From an uncultured Desulfovibrio sp. (GTDB lineage: Bacteria; Desulfobacterota; Desulfovibrionia; Desulfovibrionales; Desulfovibrionaceae), in contig NZ_CASDOY010000003.1 in NCBI RefSeq assembly GCF_949282365.1, positions 116,005 to 180,004 on the forward strand: a stretch of 64,000 nucleotides of DNA, in the 5' to 3' direction. The notes beneath the pieces are model-generated. The model was not told the origin of the DNA. It ran no database searches and saw only the letters and a list, made by a program, of their open reading frames with translations. Of this stretch, positions 19,142 to 28,314 are shown piece by piece. A program made the translations under genes and the position numbers. Numbering within the stretch: position 1 is the stretch's first letter; every line of letters starts with the position of its first letter.

Positions 19142-21241
19142 ATGAATATGTATGAAAAAATATTGGATAACCTGCAGGAGCTGGTCTACATCGCCGATAT
19201 GGAGACCTATGAGCTGCTCTATTACAACAAGGCCCTGGCGGATGCCTTCCACATCCCCCAGAGGTTGCGGGGCACATGCTATGAGATCCTGCAGGGCCGC
19301 CAGGCGCCCTGTCCCTTCTGTACCAATGACCGTATCTCCGAAGATGGCTGCTATGTCTGGAAATTCCACAACCAGCATATCGGGCGCCATTTCATCCTGA
19401 GCGACAGCGTCTGCGAGTGCGACAACAGGCGCGTCAGGACGGAGATCGCCACGGACATCACGGAATACATGCACCTGCAGGATCAGCTGGACAGGAACCT
19501 TTCCCTGCAGAACTTCATCAACCACTGTGCCCGCAAATTGTACCGCCAGGACGCCGACATCTCCTTCCTGATCGATGACGTGCTGGCTGCCATCGGCGAC
19601 TATCTGCAGGCGGACCGGGCGTATATCTTTGAGTTCTGTGACGACGTGGTCCGCAATACCTTCGAATGGTGCCGCAAGGGCGTCGTACCGCAAAAACGCT
19701 GCCTGACACGGGTCCCTGTCAGGACCATTTCCCGCTGGATGCCCAATTTTTATGCCCATCAGCCCATCCTGATCACGGATCTGGAAAGCCTGCGCACGAC
19801 CAGCCCCGAGGAATACGCCGTGCTCAAACAGCAGGACATCCATTCCCTGCTGGTCTTCCCGCTCTGGAACGGCAAGACCCTGGCCGGGTTCGTGGGGGTG
19901 GACAATCTGGAGCCCGCGCGGATGGACTCGACCCGGGTGTTGTTGTCTTCCATGAAATTTTTTCTCAGCTCCGCCCTGTGGCGGCGCGATTCGCTGAACG
20001 AGCTGCACTTCCTCAGCTATCATGACCAGCTGACGGGCGTTTTCAACCGCAACGCCTTCCAGCGGGACGTGCAGCAGCGGGATGCCGACATGGGCATCAT
20101 ATTTCTAGATATCAACGGGCTGAAGGACATCAACGACGGCGAAGGCTACAGCGTGGGCGACGCCGTCCTCACCTCCGTGAGCCGTTCCGTGGGGGAGATC
20201 CTGCCCGATGTCCCGCTCTACCGCATGGGGGACGACGAATTCGTCCTCCTGTGGCAGGGAACCGACGAACACAAGTTCCGGCAGGATGTGGAGCGCCTGC
20301 GGATCATGTTTTCCGGGTCGCTGGGCTTCAGTGCCTCCGTGGGCTGCGCCTGGGTCCGCCGGGAAGACGATCTGGACAAGGGCCTGATCGCCGCCGACGC
20401 GCGCATGTTCGCCGCGAAACGGGATTTTTACAGGAGCCTGCCCCAGAGCGGACGCTACCGGAGCAGGCTGGATGACGTCCTGGATCTGACCCGGCCCGGC
20501 CGTCTGGACGAACTGCTGGCATCAGGCAGTTTCATCCTGTACTGCCAGCCCCAGTTCCGGGTGACGGACGGGACCATCGCCGGCGGCGAGGTCCTGCTGC
20601 GGCTGGTCGCCGACGACAAGGTCATCCCGCCGTCCCAGTTCATCCCCGTGCTGGAATCCATCTACGCCATGCCGCAGGTGGACCTGCACGTCTTCGGCGA
20701 GGTCTGCGCCTGCCTGCGCCGCTGGCTGGATGCGGGACAGTTGGTAGTGCCCATGGCCGTGAACTTTTCCCGCACCACGCTGATCTTCCCCGAAGTGGCC
20801 GACAGGCTGGAGGAGATCCGGCAAAAGTTTGCCGTTCCGGCCGAGTTGTTGCGCGTGGAAGTCACGGAAACGGCCAGCGCCGAGGATGCCGATGCTTTTC
20901 AGGAAGCCGTGGGCAGTATCCGGAACAAGGGCTTCCAGGTGGCCATCGACGACTTCGGCGTGGCCTATGCCAATCTTCTGACCCTGGCCCATGTGGAGTT
21001 CGACGAGCTCAAACTGGACAAAAGCCTGATGGATGATCTTTGCGACAGCGACAAGATCCAGCGCCTCCTGCGCCTTGCCATCGAGGCGGCGGCCGATATG
21101 GGCATCAGGGCCATCGCCGAGGGCGTGGAGACGGAAGGTCAGCTGGATATCCTGCGCAGGCTGGATTGTCCTCTTGCCCAAGGCTACCTGTTCAGTCCGC
21201 CCATGCCCATGGAGCAATTCGCCAGCATCCTGCCCGCTTAG
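19142..21241 (+). CDS. PAS-GAF-GGDEF-EAL signalling protein (cyclic di-GMP turnover)
   Basis: A 699-residue cytoplasmic protein with no transmembrane segment. Residues 1 to about 110 are a PAS-like domain with a Cys pair (APCPFC). Residues about 130-290 are GAF-like (AYIFEF, LLVFPLWNGKTLAGFVGVDN). Residues about 295-445 are a GGDEF domain whose signature reads GDDEF (363-367). Residues about 460-695 are an EAL domain whose signature reads EVL, with VTETAS, DDFG, KLDKSLM and EGVETEGQ conserved. The second Gly to Asp change makes cyclase activity doubtful, while the EAL domain keeps most metal ligands. The start at ATG 19142 is uncertain (19118 also possible). Confidence 0.88.
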   Translation: MNMYEKILDNLQELVYIADMETYELLYYNKALADAFHIPQRLRGTCYEILQGRQAPCPFCTNDRISEDGCYVWKFHNQHIGRHFILSDSVCECDNRRVRTEIATDITEYMHLQDQLDRNLSLQNFINHCARKLYRQDADISFLIDDVLAAIGDYLQADRAYIFEFCDDVVRNTFEWCRKGVVPQKRCLTRVPVRTISRWMPNFYAHQPILITDLESLRTTSPEEYAVLKQQDIHSLLVFPLWNGKTLAGFVGVDNLEPARMDSTRVLLSSMKFFLSSALWRRDSLNELHFLSYHDQLTGVFNRNAFQRDVQQRDADMGIIFLDINGLKDINDGEGYSVGDAVLTSVSRSVGEILPDVPLYRMGDDEFVLLWQGTDEHKFRQDVERLRIMFSGSLGFSASVGCAWVRREDDLDKGLIAADARMFAAKRDFYRSLPQSGRYRSRLDDVLDLTRPGRLDELLASGSFILYCQPQFRVTDGTIAGGEVLLRLVADDKVIPPSQFIPVLESIYAMPQVDLHVFGEVCACLRRWLDAGQLVVPMAVNFSRTTLIFPEVADRLEEIRQKFAVPAELLRVEVTETASAEDADAFQEAVGSIRNKGFQVAIDDFGVAYANLLTLAHVEFDELKLDKSLMDDLCDSDKIQRLLRLAIEAAADMGIRAIAEGVETEGQLDILRRLDCPLAQGYLFSPPMPMEQFASILPA

Positions 21242-21253
21242 GATGTGAAGGAA

Positions 21254-21279
21254 AGCCGCCCGCGAGGGCGGCTTTTTTG
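21254..21279 (+). terminator. Terminator of the GGDEF-EAL gene
   Basis: Stem AGCCGCCC / GGGCGGCT with a short GCGA loop and six T residues, 13 nt after the stop codon. Confidence 0.88.
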
Positions 21280-21579
21280 TCGCCGTGACGTCCTGTCATG
21301 ATGGCTTGTTATGGCGGTCTGTGACGGGCCTGCGGGCACGGCCGGGGACATCCCGCCGGTGCGGGCTTGGGGCGTCCGCCTGCAAGCTGAACGGGATGCG
21401 GTGGGGCCTCCCCGTCAGTACGGGCCGGGAGAGGAACGGCCGGGGCGCGTGCGGCGGTCGTGGTGGCAGTCGTTCCCGCCGGGGACCGGCGCAGGCCGGC
21501 GTCCGTGCTGCGGGGCCGATGGACCTTGGCGCAGCGCCATATGCCAGTCGGCTGGCTCCATCGCGCACGACGGCCTGTG
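21280..21579. other. Convergent intergenic region
   Basis: 300 nt between the GGDEF-EAL gene and the end of the cobalamin operon. No gene, repeat or obvious minus-strand terminator was found here. Confidence 0.5.
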
Positions 21580-24204
21580 CTACAGGCCCAGGCTGCGGTA
21601 GACGGCCCGCATGTCCACATGTTGCCGCACCGTGTCGGCCAGGCGGTCCAGGGCCTTTTCCAGATCGTGCCGTACCAGCTGCCGCCCCTGCGGCGCAAGG
21701 CCCACGTCCTGGCGCACATGGTCCAGCCAGGCGCGGCGGAAGGCGTCATCGTCGAACAGGCCGTGCAGATAGGTGGCCCAGCGGCGGCCGCTCACATAGC
21801 CGCAGACCCGTTCTTCCAGGGGGCCGTCCCCTTCGCGCACGAAAAGGGGCAGGGCCGAAGGCCCGTGGCTGGTCCGGCCGTGGTGGATCTCGTAACCGCC
21901 GCTCATGACCGGCAGCGGCGTGGCGGCGCGGAGCACGTTGATGAGGGTCTTGTCCGCGGCGAAGGAGGATTCCAGATCCATGAGCCCGAGCCCGGCCACG
22001 GAGGGCGCGGCGGATTCCAGCCCCAGCGGATCGAGGATGGTGCGGCCCAGCATCTGCAGGCCGCCGCAGATGCCCAGCAGCCAGCCGTCCTGCGCGGCAT
22101 GGCGGCAGATGAGCCCGGCAAGGCCGTCCGCGCGCAGGGCCGTCAGATCGGCGGCCACGCTCTTTGTCCCGGGCAGGATGACCACATGGGGCCGCCCCCA
22201 GTCCCCGGGGCGGCGCACGGCGCGCAGGCGCACGTCCGGCTCGGCGGCCAGGGGGCTCATGTCCGTGAAATTGGACACATGCCGGGGCATGACCACGGCG
22301 ATGTCGAGGATGCCGGGCGGGGGCGGCGTGGTATCGGCCGTCTGCGACCAGGAAAAACCGGCCATGTCCTCGTCCGGGATGTTGAGTTCGCGCAGCCAGG
22401 GGATCACGCCCAGCACGGGAACGCCGGTGGCCTGGTGCAGGTAGGCGTGCGCCGGTTCCAGAAAGGAGGCGTCGCCCCGGAACTTGTTGACCACATAGCC
22501 CGTCAGCAGGGCGCGTTCCTGCCTGTCGAGGGTCATCCAGGTGCCCAGCAGGGAGGCATAGACGCCGCCGCGGTCGATGTCGCCCACCAGCAGCACCGAG
22601 GCCTCCGCGTGGGCGGCCATGCGCATGTTGACGATATCGTGTCCTTTGAGGTTCACCTCGCCGGGGCTGCCCGCACCTTCCAGCACCATGACTTCGTGGC
22701 GGGCGGCCAGCCGGTCATAGGCCCCGGTCACGGTCTGCCAGAGCCGGGCCTTGTGCCGGAAATATTCGCGGGCCTGCATGTGGCCCACGGGCCTGCCCAG
22801 CACGATGACCTGCGAACCGGTCTCAGAATGCGGCTTGAGCAGCACGGGGTTCATGAGGGCCTCGGGATCCACTCGGGCCGCCCGGGCCTGCACGATCTGG
22901 GCGCGGCCCATCTCTTCGCCGAGGGCCGTCACCCCGGAATTGAGGGACATGTTCTGGGCCTTGAAGGGGGCCACGTCGTAACCGTCCTGCCGCAGGATGC
23001 GGCAGAAGGCCGCGGCCAGGATGCTTTTGCCCGCATCGGAGGATGTGCCCTGCAGCATGAGGGCCGGGCGGCGGGATCGCGGACGCGCTCCTGCGGCGGG
23101 AGCCGCCGGATGCAGGAGGCCGTGCAGGGCCTCCGCCAACCGCCGGTGCTCCTCCTCTAGACGCACGGCGGCGCGGAACCAGCCGCCGCCTTCCATGCCG
23201 GCGTAATTGGAACAGTCGCGCACGGCGATGCCGTAGACGCGCAGCAGGCGGGCATAGAGATCTGCCGGGGCCTGGGTGCAACGGAAGAGCACATAATTGG
23301 CCAGGGAAGGGAAGACCGTGATGCCGGGCACGTCGCGCAGGCAGGCGCAAAGCTGTTCGCGGCGGCGGCTGTTCTCGGCCCGGGTGCGGTCGGCAAAATC
23401 CGAACGGTCCGCGAACACGGCCCGCGCGGCGGCCAGGGCAAAGGCATTGACGCTCCAGGCGGGCAGGCCCTGCCGCAATCGTCGCGCCCGTGGGGCCCCG
23501 GTCACCAGATAGCCCAGGCGCACGCCGGGCAGGGCGTGGAACTTGGTCAGGGAACGCAGGATCACGGCATTGTCCGGCAGCCGCGGGATGAGGGAGGCTG
23601 TGCCGTCCGGGCCGACATAGGCGATGAAAGCCTCGTCGATGATCCAGAGCAGGTCGGGCCGGGCCGCCAGCAGGCGCCGGCAGGCGTCGGGCGGCAAAAA
23701 GGAGCCCGAAGGGTTGCCCGGATTGGCCAGCCAGACCGCCGCCTGCGGGGGCACGTCCGCCAGCAGGGCCAGCAGCCGGGCGGTCACGGCCTCGTCGCTG
23801 TCCCCCTCATGGCGCACGCCGCAGGCCAGGTGGCGCACCTCAAGCCCGGCCCGGTCGCAGGCCAGGGCGTATTCGCTGAAGGCCGGTTCGATCACGGCCG
23901 CGCAGGGACGGCCCTCCGCGCGCAGCACGCGGGCCAGCAGATGGATGAGCTCATTGCTGCCGTTGCCGAAGACGAAATGGTCCGCGGGCAGGCCGTGGGC
24001 CAGGGCGGCGGCCTCCATGGCTTCTTCGGCATGGGGAGAAGGGTAGGCCGTGACCTGGTCCAGAGCACGGCACAGGGCCAGGCGCAGGAATTCCGGCGGC
24101 CCCTCGGGGCGGATATTGACGCTGAAATCCAGCAGGCTGTCGGGCGTGCGTCCGGCCAGGGCGGCCATGCGCAGCAGGTCGCCGCCGTGGGTATCAGGCT
24201 TCAT
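21580..24204 (-). CDS. cobD-cbiP: Fused threonine-phosphate decarboxylase / cobyric acid synthase (CobD-CbiP)
   Basis: An 874-residue fusion of two late cobalamin enzymes. Residues 1 to about 370 are a class I/II PLP aminotransferase-fold decarboxylase like Salmonella CobD: FGNGSNELIHLL, NPGNPSGSF, DEAFIAY, and the PLP lysine in RSLTKFHALPGVRLGY. It makes (R)-1-amino-2-propanol phosphate. Residues from about 390 are CbiP, the glutamine-dependent amidase of adenosylcobyrinate diamide: P-loop-like LMLQGTSSDAGKS, FKAQNMSLNSGVT, VLEGAGSPGEVNL and the amidotransferase Cys in LLGICGGLQMLG. The His/Glu end of the triad lies in the C-terminal part. The ATG at 24204 has GGAGGAG upstream and overlaps the end of cbiA. 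It is the last gene of the operon. Confidence 0.92.
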   Translation of the reverse strand: MKPDTHGGDLLRMAALAGRTPDSLLDFSVNIRPEGPPEFLRLALCRALDQVTAYPSPHAEEAMEAAALAHGLPADHFVFGNGSNELIHLLARVLRAEGRPCAAVIEPAFSEYALACDRAGLEVRHLACGVRHEGDSDEAVTARLLALLADVPPQAAVWLANPGNPSGSFLPPDACRRLLAARPDLLWIIDEAFIAYVGPDGTASLIPRLPDNAVILRSLTKFHALPGVRLGYLVTGAPRARRLRQGLPAWSVNAFALAAARAVFADRSDFADRTRAENSRRREQLCACLRDVPGITVFPSLANYVLFRCTQAPADLYARLLRVYGIAVRDCSNYAGMEGGGWFRAAVRLEEEHRRLAEALHGLLHPAAPAAGARPRSRRPALMLQGTSSDAGKSILAAAFCRILRQDGYDVAPFKAQNMSLNSGVTALGEEMGRAQIVQARAARVDPEALMNPVLLKPHSETGSQVIVLGRPVGHMQAREYFRHKARLWQTVTGAYDRLAARHEVMVLEGAGSPGEVNLKGHDIVNMRMAAHAEASVLLVGDIDRGGVYASLLGTWMTLDRQERALLTGYVVNKFRGDASFLEPAHAYLHQATGVPVLGVIPWLRELNIPDEDMAGFSWSQTADTTPPPPGILDIAVVMPRHVSNFTDMSPLAAEPDVRLRAVRRPGDWGRPHVVILPGTKSVAADLTALRADGLAGLICRHAAQDGWLLGICGGLQMLGRTILDPLGLESAAPSVAGLGLMDLESSFAADKTLINVLRAATPLPVMSGGYEIHHGRTSHGPSALPLFVREGDGPLEERVCGYVSGRRWATYLHGLFDDDAFRRAWLDHVRQDVGLAPQGRQLVRHDLEKALDRLADTVRQHVDMRAVYRSLGL

Positions 24205-26167
24205 GGCTCTCCTCCCGTGTGGGCGCAAGGCTGTCCGCGCCGGCAAAGGATAGGACATCGAGGATGCGGGCCGCGCAGGCCCCGGGGCTGGCGCGGCCGG
24301 TATCCACCGTCAGCTCCCCGGGCAGGGGAGCGTGGATGTCCCGCGCCTGCCGGGCGGCATGGGGCCAGTCCGGTGTGCGGTCGGTACGGCTTTTTTCGCG
24401 CCGTTCCAGTTCGTCCAGCGCGCAGCGTACCTGCACGGGCAGGATGGGGATGCCGTCCAGGCGTCGCCAGAGGTCGGCCACCCAGTCCGGGCGCTCGCCC
24501 AGCACATGGTCCAGGATGACCAGAGCGCCGGAGCGCGCGGCCTCGGCCGCGGCGGCATGCAGGATGGCCGTCAGAGGCAGGCCCGTGGCGGCCATGCCCC
24601 GCAGCAGGGAGCCGGGGCGGCCGGGACAGGCGCGCAGCAGGTCGTCCATGGACAGGATGATGCTGTGGCGGCCCTGCCGGGCCAGCAGCCGCTCTTGCAG
24701 GGCCCGGGCCAGCGTGCTTTTGCCCGCGCTGGACGGGCCGTTGAGCAGGATGACCCGCCCCCCGGATACCGGGCAGGACGGGGGGGCGGATACGGATGCG
24801 CCGCAGGCCGTGCCGCTGCTGTCGGCCAGCCCGCCCCAGTAGAGATGCACATAGCCTGCCCGCACATTGCCGTCGCGCACGCCTTCCGGTCGTGGCCCTG
24901 TACGCTCCGTGACCGTGTACAGGGGGGCGTAGGCGCGGTGCAGCTCGATGTGCGACCAGTGGAACTCATGGCCCCGACAGGAGCGCAGGGGCAGGCCCAG
25001 GGGAGCGCTGTCCGTGAAGCGGGCCTCGCGATAGCCCAGGGAGCGCAGACTGCCTTCCATGCGGGCTGTGGCCTCCAGCACGCCGCACATGGGCCAGCGC
25101 CGCCGTTCGCCCTCCAGACCGTGGCCGTCGGTGGCGGCCTCCAGCTCCGTGCAAAGGTACATGTAGCCGCCGCATTCGGCATAGATCTCGCCGCCGCTGG
25201 CGGCAAAGTCCCGGATGGCGGCACGCATGGCCGTGTTGGCCGCCAGCCGGGCGGCAAAGGCTTCCGGGTAGCCGCCGCCCAGATAGAGGGCCGCCGCCCC
25301 TTCCGGCAGGGCCGTATCACGCAGGGGCGAGAAGGGGACCAGCTCCCAGCCGCGGGCGCGCAGGGCCTCCTCATTGGCGTGGTAATAGAAACAGAATGCC
25401 TCGTCCCGGGCCACGGCCAGACGGCGGCGACAACCGGCCGCGGCGGGCCTGGGCGGCGGCAGCGGGCGGGGCTGCCGCGTCAGGGCCAGCAGGCGTTCCA
25501 TATCCAGATGATCTTCGGCCAGCGCGGCCAGACGGTCCGTCCAGGCGGCGTCGCAGGCGGTCTCGGCGGCGGGCAGCAGGCCCAGCTGGCGCTTGGGGAT
25601 GCGGCAGGCCTCGTGTCGGGGCAGAGCGCCGAGCAGGGGGGGCAGGCCGTCCCGGTCCAGGGCCGCACGCAGCAGGGCCGTGTGACGGGCGCTGCCGGTA
25701 CGGTTGGCGATGACGCCCGCCAGCCGTACGCCGTGGCGCGCCGCCTGCCGCCGGAAGCCGTCCACCAGGGCCGCCAGCGAGGCCGCCATGCCCCGCGTAT
25801 CGACCACCAGCAGCACGGGCAGGCCCAGCACGCGGGCGCAGTCCAGGGTGCTGCCGGAAAGGTCGTCCGGGGCGCGGCCGTCCAGCAGGCCCATGACGCC
25901 CTCGCAGACGGCGGCGTCCGCATCCGCCGCACAGGCCCGCCATTGGGCGCGCACGCCGTCTTCCCCCATCATCCAGGTATCCAGATTGCAGGCCGGGCGG
26001 CCCGTGGCCAGGGCATGGAAGGTGGGGTCGATATAGTCCGGCCCGCATTTGCAGCCCTGCACCGCAAGGCCCCGGCGCGTGAGGGCCCGCATCAGGGCCA
26101 CGGCCACGGCGGTCTTGCCCTCGCCGGAGCGGGCCGCGGCCAGACAAAAGGCGTGGAAGGCGGACAT
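24194..26167 (-). CDS. cbiA: Cobyrinate a,c-diamide synthase (CbiA) fused to a CPT-like kinase domain
   Basis: A 657-residue protein. Residues 1 to about 450 are CbiA, which amidates the a and c side chains of cob(II)yrinate: ATP loop ARSGEGKTAVAV, CGPDYIDPTFH, EGVMGLLDG, and glutamine amidotransferase Cys in YAECGGYMYL. Residues about 468-640 are a P-loop kinase closest in appearance to chloramphenicol phosphotransferase (CPT). This domain has Walker A GPSSAGKST, the acidic pair in SMDDLL, ILDHVLGERPDW, and the RCALDELERREKSRTDRTP block. A CPT-like domain is not a normal part of CbiA. Given the pathway, a role as L-threonine kinase or adenosylcobinamide kinase is possible but unproven. It overlaps both neighbours, indicating one operon. 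Confidence 0.88.
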   Translation of the reverse strand: MSAFHAFCLAAARSGEGKTAVAVALMRALTRRGLAVQGCKCGPDYIDPTFHALATGRPACNLDTWMMGEDGVRAQWRACAADADAAVCEGVMGLLDGRAPDDLSGSTLDCARVLGLPVLLVVDTRGMAASLAALVDGFRRQAARHGVRLAGVIANRTGSARHTALLRAALDRDGLPPLLGALPRHEACRIPKRQLGLLPAAETACDAAWTDRLAALAEDHLDMERLLALTRQPRPLPPPRPAAAGCRRRLAVARDEAFCFYYHANEEALRARGWELVPFSPLRDTALPEGAAALYLGGGYPEAFAARLAANTAMRAAIRDFAASGGEIYAECGGYMYLCTELEAATDGHGLEGERRRWPMCGVLEATARMEGSLRSLGYREARFTDSAPLGLPLRSCRGHEFHWSHIELHRAYAPLYTVTERTGPRPEGVRDGNVRAGYVHLYWGGLADSSGTACGASVSAPPSCPVSGGRVILLNGPSSAGKSTLARALQERLLARQGRHSIILSMDDLLRACPGRPGSLLRGMAATGLPLTAILHAAAAEAARSGALVILDHVLGERPDWVADLWRRLDGIPILPVQVRCALDELERREKSRTDRTPDWPHAARQARDIHAPLPGELTVDTGRASPGACAARILDVLSFAGADSLAPTREESHEA

Positions 26168-28269
26168 CAGCGACCGTCCGCCGGGGACGCGGGCGCGTCC
26201 CTGTCCAGATATTTTTCCGCATAGCCGCGCGCCTCGAAGAGCGCGCCCTGATCCATGACCGTGCGGCGGCTGCCGATGAGCACCAGAGTGGACATGTCCA
26301 CGTCATCGGCGGGCAGGTCGGCCAGACGGCCGGTCCAGCGTTCTTCCTGCGCACGGCCGGCATGGCGCACGCAGGCGCAGAGGATGTCGTCGCCGCGCGC
26401 CTCACGGAAGATCGCCAGCGCCTCTCCCAGCAGCTGCCGCCGTTTGCGGCCCGCAGGATTGTAAAGGGTCACGGGCAGGGCCGAGCCGGCCACGGCGTGC
26501 AGGTTCTGGCGCACTTCGTCGGCGGGCACCAGCAGGTCGGAGAGGCTGACCAGGCAAAAACCGTTCTGCAGGGGCGCGCCCAGAGCGGCGGCGGCCGTGC
26601 TGGCGGCCGTGATGCCGGGCAGCACGCGGATGGGCAGGGCGCGGAAGGCCGTTTCGCGGGCGCGCAGCTCGAACAGCAGCCCGGCCATGGCCAGGATGCC
26701 CGGATCGCCGGAGCAGACCATGCAGACCGTGGCCCCGGCAGCGGCGGCGGCCAGGGCCCGGCGGCAGCGCTCCACCTCGCCCTTCATGCCGGTCTCGATA
26801 CAGTCTTTGCCGCGGAGGCGCGGCCGGATGAGGTCCAGATATTTGCTGTAACCGGCCACCACGTCACAGCGGCGCAGGGCGGCGTCCGCTTCGGGCGTGA
26901 GCTGCCCGGGATCGCCGGAGCCCAGGCCCAGCACCAGCAGCTCGCCGCATTGCGCGGACGGCGCGGCGTTGGGATGCGCGGCGTCGAGAAGCGTGGGGGA
27001 AGGGCCCGGAGCGGACGCCGCAGGGGAGGCCGTGGCAGGGGCGGGCGCGGTGGACGCGACAGGGTCCTCATCGCCGTTTGCCGGGCCGGTGACGGCCAGA
27101 CCGCCGGTGATGCGGGCCACGCGCCGGGCCAGGCGGTCCCCGGCCTGATGCGGGCCATCCAGCAGGCAGACGGCATGGCGGCCGCTCCCGGCGCAGCAGA
27201 TGACGGCCGCCGTGGCCGGGATGCCGGACGGGGACGGCAGCAGGGGCAGGGCCTGGCGGGGCGTGCCCAGGATGATATGGGCGTCGAAGCGGGGCAGGGC
27301 GCCGGCCAGAGCAGCGGCCGCGTCCGCGACGCGCACCGGGGCGGGCGTGTGACCATCGCCCGCGGCAGCGTCAGGGCAGGTGCTGAAGATGACGGGTGGG
27401 GGCGTCCCTTCCTGCGCCAGCGCGGCGGCCAGGGTACGGGCCTGTGCCAGTCCCGCGGGGCTCGTGGCGTACAGGGCGCAGGAGCCGTGGAAGGTCTCGT
27501 CGGGCAGGCTGTTGCGGTAGCCGTGGGAAAAATCCCCGTCATAGAGGCGGGAGGCCGCCGCCGGGGCGGCCAGTGCGCGCCCCACCAGGATCAGGGCCTG
27601 CCGCCGGAAACCGGCCTCCTCCACCTTGCGGGCCAGATCGGCCAGCGTACCGCGCACCACCTGCTCGTCGGGCCAGGTGGCGCGGTAGACGGCGGCGGCG
27701 GGCGTCTCCGGGGCCAGGCCGCCCGCTTCCTGCAGATCCTTCAGCAGCGCGGCCAGCCTGCCCGTGCTGAGGAAGAAGACCAGGGTGGCCCCGGTGCGGG
27801 CGAAGGCGGCGGCGCTTTCGCCCCCGGGCATGGGCGTGCGGCCGGGGGTACGGGTCAGGACCACGCTCTGGGCCGTTCCCGGGCTGGTCAGTTCGCAGCC
27901 CAGGGCGGCGGCCGCGCCGAACACGCTGCTCACGCCGGGCGTGATGCGCACGGTGATTCCCTTGCCGGCCAGCTCCCGGATCTGTTCGTCCACGGCCCCG
28001 TAGAGCGCGGGATCGCCAGTGTGCAGGCGCACCACCCGCTGCCCGGCCAGGGCGGCTTCGCTCATGACGGCCACCTGTTCCGCCAGCGTCATGGAGGCGC
28101 TGTCCCGGCAGCGGCAGCCGGGGCGGCAGTGGCGCAGCAGGGCGGGATTGACCAGCGAACCGGCATAGACCACCAGATCGGCTTCCTGCAGGGCCCGCAG
28201 GCCGCGCAGGGTGATGAGGTCTTCCGCGCCGGGACCGGCGCCGACGATTTCCACACAGGGCATGTTCAT
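26167..28269 (-). CDS. cbiFGH: Fused CbiF / CbiG N-terminal-like / CbiH corrin ring enzymes
   Basis: A 700-residue fusion for the anaerobic corrin ring pathway. Residues 1 to about 255 are CbiF (cobalt-precorrin-4 C11-methyltransferase): VEIVGAGPGAEDLITLRG, VVYAGSLV, RLHTGDPALYGA and TPGVSSVFGAAA. Residues about 262-395 resemble the N-terminal domain of CbiG, but its usual SGHxGGAN signature reads DGPHQAGDR and no CobE-like C-terminal domain follows. An Ala/Pro-rich linker (about 396-438) leads to CbiH (C17-methyltransferase) with VLGLGSGDPGQLTPEA, GYSKYLDLI, CSGDPGILAMAG and PGITAASTAAAALGAP. The start at ATG 28269 is likely; ATG 28263 is an alternative. The stop overlaps the ATG of cbiA. 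Confidence 0.88.
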   Translation of the reverse strand: MNMPCVEIVGAGPGAEDLITLRGLRALQEADLVVYAGSLVNPALLRHCRPGCRCRDSASMTLAEQVAVMSEAALAGQRVVRLHTGDPALYGAVDEQIRELAGKGITVRITPGVSSVFGAAAALGCELTSPGTAQSVVLTRTPGRTPMPGGESAAAFARTGATLVFFLSTGRLAALLKDLQEAGGLAPETPAAAVYRATWPDEQVVRGTLADLARKVEEAGFRRQALILVGRALAAPAAASRLYDGDFSHGYRNSLPDETFHGSCALYATSPAGLAQARTLAAALAQEGTPPPVIFSTCPDAAAGDGHTPAPVRVADAAAALAGALPRFDAHIILGTPRQALPLLPSPSGIPATAAVICCAGSGRHAVCLLDGPHQAGDRLARRVARITGGLAVTGPANGDEDPVASTAPAPATASPAASAPGPSPTLLDAAHPNAAPSAQCGELLVLGLGSGDPGQLTPEADAALRRCDVVAGYSKYLDLIRPRLRGKDCIETGMKGEVERCRRALAAAAAGATVCMVCSGDPGILAMAGLLFELRARETAFRALPIRVLPGITAASTAAAALGAPLQNGFCLVSLSDLLVPADEVRQNLHAVAGSALPVTLYNPAGRKRRQLLGEALAIFREARGDDILCACVRHAGRAQEERWTGRLADLPADDVDMSTLVLIGSRRTVMDQGALFEARGYAEKYLDRDAPASPADGR

Positions 28270-28314
28270 GGGCAAACTCGCAAAAGGGCAGTGCGGCCTG
28301 CTGACGCGGAGCGT

